A stretch of 64,000 nucleotides of DNA from NCBI RefSeq assembly GCF_900110485.1, contig NZ_FODY01000016.1, positions 1-64,000 on the forward strand, in the 5' to 3' direction. The notes beneath the pieces were generated by a model, which saw only the letters and a program-made list of their open reading frames with translations, did no database searches and was not told the origin of the DNA. The position numbers and the translations under genes are program-made. The DNA comes from Propionispora vibrioides (GTDB lineage: Bacteria; Bacillota; Negativicutes; Propionisporales; Propionisporaceae). Below, piece by piece: positions 36,911-45,972 of this stretch (position 1 is its first letter; each line of letters opens with the position of its first letter).

Positions 36911-38248
36911 TTATCGGTTGCTTACCAATATTCCCAGTACATCCTCGGTCAACCGCAAGGCCCCGCTATACCCGGCATAAGCCCGGTCCAGCACTACCCG
37001 GTTGGAGATGGGATAGGCCACACTTAAATGAGCGGCCCCCAGGGTATCGGCAAAATCTTTTTCCAGGCTGCTGCCAAAGACAAAAGCCGGACTAAACGAA
37101 TCAAAATATCGGTTGTTCCGGTTCCGGGGCCAGGCCTTGCTAAAATGCTTGCCCACACTGGCCGTATCGGTATCGAATATCACTTGCGGCTCAACCCCGC
37201 ATAACCCCTGAAAGCGCTTTCTTACCGACTCCTGTTCCGCCTCCTCCAGATCATCAGTGATTACCACCAGCTCCGGCAGCCAGCCCAGGTCATCGGCCAA
37301 AAATTTGGTTAACGCCGACGCATAATTGGCATCGGCTACGACTACGCTGTAGCGCTGAAAATCAAGATCGTTATACACATCGGCTAACCGCACCAGGTAA
37401 TCATAATAACGCTTCTTTTCTCCGGCAATAACCTTTTCCAGCTCGTGGCCTGGAATGTTCAACGCCCTGCCAACGGTACGCAAAAACTCCTCCGTGCCGG
37501 TTGGCCCGATGGGCAGCGGGGCAATCACATAGGGCACGCCATGCACTTCTTCAAATACTTTAGCCGGTTCCACGCCGGACACGTCGGATACAACAATATT
37601 CAAGCGGGCTGCCGCCGCAGATTTTAGGTTTTCCAGTGTTTCCCCTTCGCCAAAAAAGGTGTTGACCTGATAGCCCAGCTTCTGAATCAGCGCTTTCAAG
37701 ACCTGCAGGTTGCCTTTCCAGAATACGTCCTGCACCGGAACCAGGCCAAACAGGTTCACCGTCTTCTCTTCCTTCACCGGATTAGGGGTAACAAAATCAC
37801 GGAATAATTTGCTGAGAACAATATCATAGCCCTGATACGAGTTGCCCTTGAACCCGCCTGTCTCGGCTGCCAGTACCGGTTCTCCCGCCTGGCGGAACCG
37901 ATTAGCTACGGCAACGGCGTCATCACCGATAATATCCACCATACAGCCTGTTACAACAAAATATAAATCGCCGTCAACCACTTCCAGCGTGCTGGCGATC
38001 TGTTCTTCCAGACGCTCCTCACCGCCAAAGACAATATCCTTCTCGTAGATATTGGAGCTGGGCAGGGCCTGGCCGGCACAGTAGCTGCTGCCCAGATAAC
38101 CGGCGGCTCCGTTTAAGGCATTGGTGAAGTTGCCGCCGCAGCCGGCAGCGGCATGCAGGATGGATATGGTCCGCGGCAGGGCATTTAACGTGGCTACCGC
38201 ACCGCCCATAGTGCACAAATAACGCGGCCGGTCAATAAATTTGCTCAT
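36911..38248 (-). CDS. Nitrogenase-like component 1 beta subunit, K3
   Basis: 445 residues, NifK superfamily. Cysteines C12 (RYLCTMGG), C37 (HAAAGCGG), C102 (VTGCMVDIIGDD) complete a P-cluster site with D3. NifN usually lacks one of these, so a simple NifEN scaffold role is less likely. First gene of an operon that runs K3-D3-cysK-ATPase-two permeases-NifX-small ORF-metY. Two attenuators in tandem and one promoter precede it. GGGAGG ribosome site. Confidence 0.85.
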   Translation of the reverse strand: MSKFIDRPRYLCTMGGAVATLNALPRTISILHAAAGCGGNFTNALNGAAGYLGSSYCAGQALPSSNIYEKDIVFGGEERLEEQIASTLEVVDGDLYFVVTGCMVDIIGDDAVAVANRFRQAGEPVLAAETGGFKGNSYQGYDIVLSKLFRDFVTPNPVKEEKTVNLFGLVPVQDVFWKGNLQVLKALIQKLGYQVNTFFGEGETLENLKSAAAARLNIVVSDVSGVEPAKVFEEVHGVPYVIAPLPIGPTGTEEFLRTVGRALNIPGHELEKVIAGEKKRYYDYLVRLADVYNDLDFQRYSVVVADANYASALTKFLADDLGWLPELVVITDDLEEAEQESVRKRFQGLCGVEPQVIFDTDTASVGKHFSKAWPRNRNNRYFDSFSPAFVFGSSLEKDFADTLGAAHLSVAYPISNRVVLDRAYAGYSGALRLTEDVLGILVSNR

Positions 38249-38288
38249 ATACTTGCCTCCCTGTCAGATAAAAATAATAGTATTAAAA

Positions 38289-38355
38289 CAAAAAAGGCAA
38301 AGAGGATTCCGTAAAGGATTCTTCTTTGCCTTCAGTATGGATATACTGATCAGTC
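38289..38355 (-). promoter_or_regulatory. UGR/AG attenuator, copy 6 (proximal, K3D3 operon)
   Basis: UGA-UCAGUAU-aucc-AUACUGA-AG with a longer 7-bp inner stem; the outer helix here is weak (one GC, or a shifted UUUG/CAAA). The terminator stem GGCAAAGAAGAAUCC with its complement and UUUUUU follows. It ends 41 bases before K3. Confidence 0.72.
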
Positions 38356-38503
38356 AAATCTCATAGCCTGCGACTGGCTTATTCCAAGCGAGCCTGGTTA
38401 AGACCGCTGCCATGCCGTCATCACTTCGTTATTCACTTAATGAATATCGTGCACTCACTCAGAAATCTTGCCGCTATCGCGCAAAGCCCGGCACGGGAGT
38501 ATG

Positions 38504-38566
38504 AAAAAAGCTAAGGCATACCCTAGGGAGGGTACTAACCTTAGCCTTCAGTTATTCTGATCAGCA
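38504..38566 (-). promoter_or_regulatory. UGR/AG attenuator, copy 7 (distal, K3D3 operon)
   Basis: GC-UGA-UCAG-aauaa-CUGA-AG-GC followed by the stem GGCUAAGGUUAGUACCC with its complement (one bulge) and UUUUUUU. About 150 bases of unassigned sequence separate it from copy 6. Confidence 0.78.
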
Positions 38567-38592
38567 AATGCTCTCATTCATTATTTTCTTTA

Positions 38593-38620
38593 ATTATAAT
38601 GATCTGTATTTATTTGTCAA
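38593..38620 (-). promoter_or_regulatory. Sigma-A promoter of K3D3 operon
   Basis: TTGACA (38620-38615), 16-base spacer, TATAAT (38598-38593) on the minus strand. Only promoter seen for both tandem attenuators. Confidence 0.78.
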
Positions 38621-38700
38621 GCGAAAATATTGTCTGCCGGGACCGGACCGGCGGTCCACAGCCTGTCATAACAAACCGGTCTTGTCAGGAATGATAAAAA

Positions 38701-38755
38701 CGGGAAGCCGGCCCATGTACAATGCAAGACCTTTGCGGAGGGTAGCCGGCTTCCC
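38701..38755 (-). terminator. Terminator after D2K2 operon
   Basis: GGGAAGCCGGC and its complement enclose a 30-base loop; on the minus strand CGTTTTTATC follows. It ends the nifB-to-K2 unit before the next promoter. Confidence 0.75.
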
Positions 38756-38785
38756 AAATATAGGGGAAGCAACGTCAAAAACCGG

Positions 38786-40102
38786 TTACTGAAAATCTTC
38801 CAGTACCAAGGAATAGATATCCTCAACCAGCCGTAAGGCCCCTTCATAGCCTACATAGGAGCGGTTTAGCACCAGGCGGTTGGTAACCGGTGTGGCCAGG
38901 GAAAGCTGATAGCCGTTAATTTCCCGCGATAAAACACGGTCCCAGGCGCTGCCCAGAATGAGAGGCCGGCTGCGGAAGGTAAGCTTGCGGATATCTTCAT
39001 GAATTTCGCCACCGTCATTGCTGAAAACCACCTTCGCCTCAATGCCGTCCTCGAAGTTTTTAAATTCTGCCGTTATGCTGTCCTGGTATTCTTCGGCAAC
39101 GCCATCAGTGATATACTGGGTTTCCGGCAGCAAACCCAAATCATTGATTAAAAAGCGGGCTACGCCAAGCGCATAGAAACTATCGGCAATGGAAACAAAC
39201 CGCCGGGGCATCAACTGCGTTTCCAGCAGGGAATCGGCAGCCCGGTCAATGTAATAGTAATAATCCTGCTCCAGCTTGTTAATGATTTTTTCCACCCGTT
39301 TGCCCTCGATGCCGGCATAGGTTCCCACGGTGCGTAAAAAATTCGCCGTTTCGGTCGGTCCGATCGGCAGCACCGGATAATGCAGATAAGGCGTGCCAAA
39401 CTTCGCCTCCAGATGTTTTACATTTTTGAGGCCTACCCAGGGAGAAACCAGTAAATTAAACTGGGCTTTCGGTACCCGCCGCAAGGCCTCCAGCCCGTTG
39501 CCCGGACCGAAAATAATGTTGGGCGTCAGACCCAGCAGCGCTACCAGTTTTTCAATCTCCCGGAGGTTACCCACCCAGAAAGGGTCCTGGTAAGGCACAA
39601 CGGCCCAGATGTTCACCAACCTGGCCTCTTTTTCCGCGGCTGGCTGCAAATACTGTTCGATAATGGCATCCAGCACCAGCTCATGGCCAAACAAGTTACT
39701 GCCTTTAAAGCCGCCTGTTTCCACAGCCACAACCGGCTTGCCCTGTTCCTGAAACCGGCGGGCCACTTCGCTTACATCGTCACCGACAATATCGGAAGTA
39801 CAGCCGGTCAAAATAACAAACAGCCCGGCATCAATGACTTTAAGGGCATTGCTCACAATATCACGCAGCCGGTCGTCACCGCCAAAGATGACTTCCTTTT
39901 CCCCGATATTAGTGCATGGCACCGAGTGGCCGCCGACATAACCCGACCCCTGGCAGCCATTGGCCGAGCCCAAGGTCCGCCATAACTTCTGACCGCAGCC
40001 CGGTCCGGCATGCAAAATAGGCGCTGCCTTTTCAATAGCCAATACCGATTGATAGCCACCCAAGGCGCATACATGGCGTACCTGCTCTACAAATCGCGAC
40101 AT
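38786..40102 (-). CDS. Nitrogenase-like component 1 beta subunit, K2
   Basis: 438 residues, close to K1 throughout. Cysteines C12 (RHVCALGG), C36 (HAGPGCG) and C101 (LTGCTSDIVGDD) complete a P-cluster site with D2. Its ATG overlaps the D2 TAA by one base, with a GGTGGGA ribosome site in the D2 end, so the pair is translationally coupled. It is the last gene of the nifB operon. Confidence 0.86.
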   Translation of the reverse strand: MSRFVEQVRHVCALGGYQSVLAIEKAAPILHAGPGCGQKLWRTLGSANGCQGSGYVGGHSVPCTNIGEKEVIFGGDDRLRDIVSNALKVIDAGLFVILTGCTSDIVGDDVSEVARRFQEQGKPVVAVETGGFKGSNLFGHELVLDAIIEQYLQPAAEKEARLVNIWAVVPYQDPFWVGNLREIEKLVALLGLTPNIIFGPGNGLEALRRVPKAQFNLLVSPWVGLKNVKHLEAKFGTPYLHYPVLPIGPTETANFLRTVGTYAGIEGKRVEKIINKLEQDYYYYIDRAADSLLETQLMPRRFVSIADSFYALGVARFLINDLGLLPETQYITDGVAEEYQDSITAEFKNFEDGIEAKVVFSNDGGEIHEDIRKLTFRSRPLILGSAWDRVLSREINGYQLSLATPVTNRLVLNRSYVGYEGALRLVEDIYSLVLEDFQ

Positions 40103-41568
40103 TATCCCACCTCGTCCTGTAAAAAAGTAAAGCTATCCTGCTCCATCCACCAGTCGGTATAAGGAAGAGTGACCCTGGCTGACAGCTTTTTGACAAAATT
40201 ACGGTTTGTCAAAGCGTCCAGCACCCGAAAGCCAAAATCCACCAGTCCCTGATAGCCATAGGCGGTATATTCGTCACCAATCATAATCGACGGTATGCCC
40301 AGTTTGGTAGCCCAAACCGTCATGCCCGGATGGCGGCCGATATATAAATCAGGTTTTAGTTTATTAAGCAGATTCATCATTTCAAACACCTGCTGGTCGG
40401 CCACGCTAAAGGGGATATCCTCGGTTCCTTCCAGCAAATGCTGTACCGTTTCCGGTGACTGGCCGCTGTCATACTGCGGATCGTAATGCCAGGAGGCACC
40501 CCAGATAATCTCAACGCCCAGTTCCTGCAGCGTCCGGATGTAGTCATGGGCAAAACTGGGTCCCATACCGACAACCGCTTTTTTGCCTTTGAGTTTTCCC
40601 CGCAGTTCGGCCAGTTCACCGGCAATCCGGTCTTTTTCTTCCTTTATATAAGCTTCCACGGCCGCTTCCTTGCCGACAATCTTTCCCAATTCCCGGAGCC
40701 AGTTGTCCGTCCCCGTTATACCGTGCGGCTGCAATGCTTTCACATAAGGAACTCCATATTGCTGTTCCAGGGCATTGCCGAAGTATCCCCCCAGCGTGCC
40801 GCAAATACTAATGGTCGCCACCGATTCGGAGGTTCGCGCCAGTTCGTCTATCGAACTATAGGGCACCATAAATACCGGCTCCAGACCAAACCTGGCCAGC
40901 ATGGCCGTAATCTGTTGGCGGGCGCTGCCCCGAAAATTAATCAGGTTTACCTTATTGGTTTTCTTTTCCGGCGGTTTGACAATTCCCGTTAAGATGGCAT
41001 GGAAGGCCGCATCAAAACCGGAAGCCCAGATTTGTGATTTAAACCCTTCGCAGAAGACGGGCGTCAACGGCACCGGAATCTCGTCTCTTAATTCATCCAG
41101 CGCGCTGATAATGTCCTCGCCGATAATGCCTGATACGCAGGAAGTGGTAACAAAGATAGCCTTCGGCTGAAACCGCCGATAGGCTTCCCGCACCGCGTCC
41201 TTCAGTTTGGCAACCGCCCCGAAAACGGTATCTTCCTCCACCATATTGGTATTAAGAATATTGATATTCCGGTACTCCAGGCCTCTGACCTTGCGGCCCC
41301 ATTTATCCTGTTCATTGGCCCCGGCACTGTCACCGGCACAGCCGATTGGCGCGTGATTGACCACTGCCGCATCGACAATACCGGACAGATAATTTTGGGC
41401 GCAACCGGAGCTGCAGGCACTGGCCTGGCTGAAGCATCTGCCTTTATTTTGCAACGAACAGCCTGATACACGGGCTCCCAAATCCCGGATGGTGCCCTGG
41501 TAACCGGTAATGGAGCCCAGACGGTTCTCCCGGATGGCTACTTCGGGAAGCTCTAAATTAATCGCCAT
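40102..41568 (-). CDS. Nitrogenase-like component 1 alpha subunit, D2
   Basis: 488 residues from the ATG at 41568 (GGAGG); a frame to 41592 lacks a site. Paralogue of D1 (RENRLGSITGYQG matches RESRLHTITGYEG). P-cluster cysteines C52 or C56 in a Cys-rich stretch (residues 37-56), C77 (HAPIGC) and C144 (TTSCVSGIIGED). Cys275 equivalent C256 is kept; Gln191 is Trp181, His195 is Phe185, and the His442 place has no His. It shares the operon with nifB, two permeases and a binding protein, so transport of a sulfur substrate and its reductive cleavage are likely linked. Probable methylthio-alkane reductase-type subunit. Confidence 0.86.
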   Translation of the reverse strand: MAINLELPEVAIRENRLGSITGYQGTIRDLGARVSGCSLQNKGRCFSQASACSSGCAQNYLSGIVDAAVVNHAPIGCAGDSAGANEQDKWGRKVRGLEYRNINILNTNMVEEDTVFGAVAKLKDAVREAYRRFQPKAIFVTTSCVSGIIGEDIISALDELRDEIPVPLTPVFCEGFKSQIWASGFDAAFHAILTGIVKPPEKKTNKVNLINFRGSARQQITAMLARFGLEPVFMVPYSSIDELARTSESVATISICGTLGGYFGNALEQQYGVPYVKALQPHGITGTDNWLRELGKIVGKEAAVEAYIKEEKDRIAGELAELRGKLKGKKAVVGMGPSFAHDYIRTLQELGVEIIWGASWHYDPQYDSGQSPETVQHLLEGTEDIPFSVADQQVFEMMNLLNKLKPDLYIGRHPGMTVWATKLGIPSIMIGDEYTAYGYQGLVDFGFRVLDALTNRNFVKKLSARVTLPYTDWWMEQDSFTFLQDEVG

Positions 41569-41608
41569 AGCAATGGTACCTCCTCTATCCACTTCACACT
41601 AAATATAT

Positions 41609-41646
41609 TGTCATGACGGCCGCCACTGCCGGCGGCCGTCATGACA
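41609..41646. other. Intercistronic perfect palindrome
   Basis: A 17-bp GC-rich stem (TGTCATGACGGCCGCC with its complement) around a tiny loop, between the binding-protein gene and D2, without a T run. It may act as an mRNA stability or processing hairpin that sets unequal expression. Confidence 0.55.
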
Positions 41647-41678
41647 CCTTACGTCCCGGCAGGTTTACCTGCCAAACA

Positions 41679-42731
41679 TCAACTGTCAAACGAATGAATC
41701 ACCAAATCGGAAGCCTTTACCTTGCCTTGCGGGATAACCTTATTGGCTTCCAGGTCCTTGATCCAAGGTACAATTTCGTCTTCCACTATTTTGGTATCGG
41801 TAGCATAATAATGAGTGGCATTGACCGGCACATGAATCCAGTCCTCGGTCATTTTGCGAGCCTCTTCCGGATTGTCATTCGCCCATTTTTGAGCCTTGGC
41901 AATGGCTCTGGCGAATTTTTTAATGATTTCCGGATTTTTGTCAATAAAGTCAGTCGTAAAGTAGTAATACCCTACACCACCGCCTACGCCCAGACCGGCA
42001 TCCAGGCTGTCGGCTATTTTGACCATGCCGGCATCTTCCATGGATTTATAGTAAGGCGGATGCACCCCGGCCACACCGACCAGCCCCTGCTTCAATGCCT
42101 GTACGGCCTGCACGTCCGGCATGGATACCCACTCAATCTTGCTCCGGTCCAGCCCCTGTTTATCAGCTATTTGGCCGGCCAAGAAATCAGCGCAGATATT
42201 CTTGGTAATCGTCGAAAATTTAACGGTCCCTTCTTTGCTGTTTAGATCTTTAAAAGAATGGATATTGCCGTCTTTTTGCGGATTGACATACCAGAACATA
42301 TGGCGCAGTTTGGGGTCCTGGTCGGGAGTAGGATCAATCCCGGCCCGGACAACGCCTTTAATTTTCGCCCCGCCGGCTATCGCCACGGCCAGGGTATTGG
42401 GATGAGCCGATCCCACATCATTATTGCCATTAAGTACCGACGGAATTTGCTGGGCCGGCTGTGTATCGCCGGTATAGACAATCTTTAGCCCTTCTTCAGC
42501 AAAAAAGCCTTTTAAATCCGCCACCACCCAGGGAGTGGATTCGCAATTGGTTTTTGACCAGGTTTTAATGGGAAATAAATTATCTTTCGCATCGGTTGTT
42601 TGCGCACTTTTAGCCCCTTCGCCACCGCTGACCGGCTTATCGGCAAAATTGGCACCATAGGCGATACCGCCGATAATCGCCAGCCCGATAAGACCGGCTA
42701 TAATACTTTTAACTGTCTTTTTTTCCGCCAT
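41679..42731 (-). CDS. SsuA/TauA-like ABC substrate-binding protein
   Basis: 350 residues. N-terminal hydrophobic segment (about 9-27) without a lipobox Cys, so probably a membrane anchor. The rest is an NMT1/SsuA-type binding protein: FPIKTWSKTNCESTPWVVADLKGFFAEEGL, NDVGSAHPNTLAVAIAGGAKIKG and VHPPYYKSMEDAG. Such proteins bind sulfonates, taurine, nitrate or thiamine precursors. In this operon an organosulfur ligand is likely, but the pocket cannot be read by eye. It is the only SsuA-type binding protein in the island. Confidence 0.85.
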   Translation of the reverse strand: MAEKKTVKSIIAGLIGLAIIGGIAYGANFADKPVSGGEGAKSAQTTDAKDNLFPIKTWSKTNCESTPWVVADLKGFFAEEGLKIVYTGDTQPAQQIPSVLNGNNDVGSAHPNTLAVAIAGGAKIKGVVRAGIDPTPDQDPKLRHMFWYVNPQKDGNIHSFKDLNSKEGTVKFSTITKNICADFLAGQIADKQGLDRSKIEWVSMPDVQAVQALKQGLVGVAGVHPPYYKSMEDAGMVKIADSLDAGLGVGGGVGYYYFTTDFIDKNPEIIKKFARAIAKAQKWANDNPEEARKMTEDWIHVPVNATHYYATDTKIVEDEIVPWIKDLEANKVIPQGKVKASDLVIHSFDS

Positions 42732-42766
42732 ATTTCTTCATTCCTTTTTTTAAATTTGATAAATCC

Positions 42767-43600
42767 CTAATATTCCGGTGTATGTTCCTGCCAGCTAATC
42801 AGTTTACGCTCCAACTTGCCGAACAGGTAATTCAGGCTAAGCCCCAACCCGGATATGACCACAGTAGCGGCAAATAAAATAGGAATCTGATAATTGATCT
42901 GGGCATTCCAGACCAGCCAGCCCAAACCGCTGCTGGCGCCGATCATTTCCGCCGCAATCAGCATAAAGAAGGCTACGCCCGAACTCATTTTAAGGCCGTG
43001 AAAAATAGCGGGTGCCGCCGCCGGCAATATCACTTTATAAAACAGTTCCTTGCCCTTGACCCCCATAGACTGGGCCGATTTAATCAGCAAAGGATCAATT
43101 TCCTTAACACCGGTTATGGTATGCAGCAATACAGGCCAGACGCAAACCCAGACAATCATGGCCACTTTGGAAACCTCACCAATCCCGAATAGTAAGATAA
43201 ATACCGGAAAAAGGGAGAAAGGATTGACGGCATTTAACAGACGCAAAACCGGTGTGGCAATCCGTTCAAACAGCTTAAACCAGCCGCCCAGAAAAAAGCC
43301 CAGCGGAATACCGACAACTGCCGCAATGGCAAAGCCCCCCAGCGCCCTCCCCAGACTGGCACTGATATGCTTGAGCAACGTTCCGTCAAGCAGGAGTTCC
43401 CGCAAGGTTGCCAATACCACCGACGGCGGCGAAATAAAGGTCTGTTCCACCCAACCGACGCGGGGAGCGATTTCCCAAAGCAGCAGAAAAATAATAATGG
43501 AGCTATTCGTATACAGGCCGTCGCCAAACCACCTGGCGATACCTTGCACAGACAACAACCTTTTTCGGCCTGAAGATGTTTCCTTCCAGATCACTTCCAT
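42767..43600 (-). CDS. SsuC/TauC-type ABC permease P3
   Basis: 277 residues from the ATG at 43600 (AAGGAG, eight bases). Six hydrophobic segments and the EAA loop LLIKSAQSMGVKGKELFYKVILPAAAPAIFHGLK. It is paired with P4 (43650-44417) and the binding protein downstream. There is no ATPase in this operon; the one at 33393-34277 is the nearest candidate. Confidence 0.88.
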   Translation of the reverse strand: MEVIWKETSSGRKRLLSVQGIARWFGDGLYTNSSIIIFLLLWEIAPRVGWVEQTFISPPSVVLATLRELLLDGTLLKHISASLGRALGGFAIAAVVGIPLGFFLGGWFKLFERIATPVLRLLNAVNPFSLFPVFILLFGIGEVSKVAMIVWVCVWPVLLHTITGVKEIDPLLIKSAQSMGVKGKELFYKVILPAAAPAIFHGLKMSSGVAFFMLIAAEMIGASSGLGWLVWNAQINYQIPILFAATVVISGLGLSLNYLFGKLERKLISWQEHTPEY

Positions 43601-43649
43601 CACCACCACTCCTTTCTTTAACAAAATTCAACTAGCCCACCAAGCCCGG

Positions 43650-44417
43650 TTACTGTTTCCATTCGAGAAGATTTTCCTCCAGCCAGTAAATAAAATAGTT
43701 AATCGCCATTCCCAGTATAGCAATGATAATCGTCGCGGCAAACAGGCGGGGAATCACGAAATTCATTGATGAATTTTGCACGAGCCAGCCCAGTCCGGCG
43801 CTGGCGCCGATCATTTCCGCCGCAATCAGCATCAGAAAAGCATGGGAGGCTCCGGTACGGATACCGGTGAAGATGACCGGTGCCGCACCGGGCAGCAGCA
43901 CTCTGGTGAAAATGGTCAGCCGGCCAGCCCCCACCGAACGGGCGCTTTTAATATACAACGGATCAATCTGCTGCACCCCGGCAATCGTGGTAAACAGCAC
44001 CGGCCAGATGGTGGACCAGAAAATAATGCTGACTTTGGCAATCTCGCCAATTCCAAAAAAAAGAATAAAAATGGGAAACAAAGAGAACGCATTGATCTGT
44101 CCCAGCAGACGCAGCAAAGGCCTTACGTGACGGGACAGAGTGGGAAAAACACCGCCTAACACAAACCCTGCCGGGATAGCAAGGACAAGGGCCAGCAGCA
44201 GTCCCAGCAACGTTCGCTGCAAGCTCGCCGCCATATGAATAAACAGCTCCCCATTGGCCAACAGCTTGCCAATGGCCTGCAACACCGCGGAGAAAGGCGG
44301 AATGAACTGAGCATCAAGCACTCCCACCCGGGGAAGGACCTCCCACAATAGGAAAAAGAAAATCACCCCGGAAATATCAATTAGCCGTTCGCTTAGTTGA
44401 CGCAATACCTCTTTCAT
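43650..44417 (-). CDS. SsuC/TauC-type ABC permease P4
   Basis: 255 residues, same family as P1-P3, with EAA loop LYIKSARSVGAGRLTIFTRVLLPGAAPVIFTGIR. Its start lies inside the last 41 bases of nifB, with AGGAGG as ribosome site, so it is coupled to nifB translation. Confidence 0.88.
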   Translation of the reverse strand: MKEVLRQLSERLIDISGVIFFFLLWEVLPRVGVLDAQFIPPFSAVLQAIGKLLANGELFIHMAASLQRTLLGLLLALVLAIPAGFVLGGVFPTLSRHVRPLLRLLGQINAFSLFPIFILFFGIGEIAKVSIIFWSTIWPVLFTTIAGVQQIDPLYIKSARSVGAGRLTIFTRVLLPGAAPVIFTGIRTGASHAFLMLIAAEMIGASAGLGWLVQNSSMNFVIPRLFAATIIIAILGMAINYFIYWLEENLLEWKQ

Positions 44418-45687
44418 ACTCAGTTGCCTCCTGCTTAATTAACACTTCGACCGCATAACGCAGGCCGTTTTCCACACTGTCACAATATTCGATGGCGGTA
44501 ACGCCCCGGCAGCTTAGCTTATCCTTGGCATGGGGGCCGATACGCATGGTCAGCACCGCATCACAGTCCTGCAAGGCATCAATGGTTTGATCCCGCCTGT
44601 TTTCGCCCTCTTCGCAATCGGCCATACCGGAACAATACTTACTGGCCGAGCGCTGTTCCATAGGCTGAAACGTATATCCGTCACCCTGATAAATCGTAAA
44701 GCCTGTCGCATGTCCGAAGTGTTGATCCACCAGCTTGTTGTATTTGGAAGTAACGGCAATCCGGTATTGTTTTCTTACCGGATTGTATACTTTTTTCGTC
44801 TCACCCGTACGGTTTGCCATACGAAACTCCTGGGAACGGTCTTCGTGGAGCCTGCCGATGGCATCGGCCCGGCATTGCTGACAGTGACGCATTTGCGGCA
44901 AGTCAAGCTGGCAAAGATTTCTTAGTTCATTGACCTCTTTCATGCTGGTTTGCGGAAAATTCTCGAAATTACTGCCGGTTGCCGGAATTAGCGGCATAAT
45001 ATTGGTAACAAATACGCCCAGCTCCTTAACCTTTTTTACAACCTCGGGAATATGGTGATCGTTAATGCCTTTGATCATCACCATATTCACCTTTACCAGT
45101 ATGCCGTGCCCGGTTAAGTACCGGATACCTGCCAACTGGTTTTGTAACAAGATCTCGGCTGCTGCTTTTCCTTCATAGCGGCGGCCCTGATAGGTAATAA
45201 ACTGATATATCTTAGCGCCAATCTCGCTATCCAGCGCATTCAGCGTAACGGTAACATGATGAATCCCCAGCTCTACCATTTCGGCCGCATAGTCCGGCAG
45301 CCGCAGTCCGTTGGTGGACAGGCAGAAAACCACCTCAGGCGCGATGGCCTGTATCGCCTTAATTGTCTGTTTGGTCGCCTGCCAGTCGGCCAGCGCATCA
45401 CCCGGCCCGGCGATCCCCACAACACTCAGGTCTTCCACCTTTTCCCGGACCCAGACAAACTTTTCCCTGGCCAGTTCAGGAGTTAATACCTCGCTGGTAA
45501 CACCCGGCCGGCTTTCATTCACACAGTCGAATTTACGATTGCAGTAATTGCACTGGATGTTGCACCGGGGTGCCACCGGTAAATGAATACGCGCGTATTT
45601 GCTGTGCGCTTCGGCGGAATAGCAAGGATGCCTTTGAGTCTTTTCCCAAACTGACTGACTGATACTTCCCGGGCAAACGCAAGTCAT
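44377..45687 (-). CDS. nifB: Cofactor biosynthesis radical SAM protein NifB (with NifX domain)
   Basis: 436 residues. NifB marks are complete: HPCYSAEAH near 20-28, the radical SAM CxxxCxxC at 42-46-49 (PRCNIQCNYCNRKFDC), GIAGPGD, STNGLRLP, and MRHCQQCRADAIG which supplies K-cluster ligands. From about residue 325 a NifX-type domain follows (YRIAVTSKYNKLVDQHFGHA). NifB fuses two 4Fe-4S clusters with a SAM-derived carbide to NifB-co (8Fe-9S-C). It probably supplies the active-site cluster of the nitrogenase-like enzymes here. In mar loci the corresponding gene is called marB. The 3' end overlaps permease P4. Confidence 0.93.
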   Translation of the reverse strand: MTCVCPGSISQSVWEKTQRHPCYSAEAHSKYARIHLPVAPRCNIQCNYCNRKFDCVNESRPGVTSEVLTPELAREKFVWVREKVEDLSVVGIAGPGDALADWQATKQTIKAIQAIAPEVVFCLSTNGLRLPDYAAEMVELGIHHVTVTLNALDSEIGAKIYQFITYQGRRYEGKAAAEILLQNQLAGIRYLTGHGILVKVNMVMIKGINDHHIPEVVKKVKELGVFVTNIMPLIPATGSNFENFPQTSMKEVNELRNLCQLDLPQMRHCQQCRADAIGRLHEDRSQEFRMANRTGETKKVYNPVRKQYRIAVTSKYNKLVDQHFGHATGFTIYQGDGYTFQPMEQRSASKYCSGMADCEEGENRRDQTIDALQDCDAVLTMRIGPHAKDKLSCRGVTAIEYCDSVENGLRYAVEVLIKQEATEYERGIASTKRTAN

Positions 45688-45727
45688 ACTATCACCTCTT
45701 TCTCTCCCATCACCAACCGTATATTAA

Positions 45728-45783
45728 TAAAAAGGCTGCAGAAATCGTCTGTTTCTGCAGCCTTCAGTCGGGTCTGATCAGCT
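45728..45783 (-). promoter_or_regulatory. UGR/AG attenuator, copy 8 (nifB operon)
   Basis: AGC-UGA-UCAG-acccga-CUGA-AG-GCU followed by the stem GGCUGCAGAAAC with its complement and UUUUU. No promoter is evident upstream: a MITE copy abuts it. It may control read-through from nifH. Confidence 0.78.
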
Positions 45784-45790
45784 TGTTGCC

Positions 45791-45958
45791 TGGGGAACCA
45801 CTGCTTTATTCACACTGCACAGTCTGGCGGATCTTTTTCCGTCTGACTGCGTCAGCCAAACCTTGAAATAGGGACCGCTATTTCTGCGGTTTTACTTCCT
45901 TGCCAGCCGAAAGAAGCTCTCGCCAGGCCGGCTGTCTCATTAAACCAACGGTTCCCGG
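45791..45958. mobile_element. 168-bp MITE-like element, copy B
   Basis: Roughly 75-80 percent alike to copy A (20886-21053) by eye and of equal length. The ends again form an inverted repeat (GGGAACC and GGTTCCC) with compensated base changes. It lies between nifH and attenuator copy 8. Confidence 0.65.
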
Positions 45959-45972
45959 ACAACTCTTTTCTA

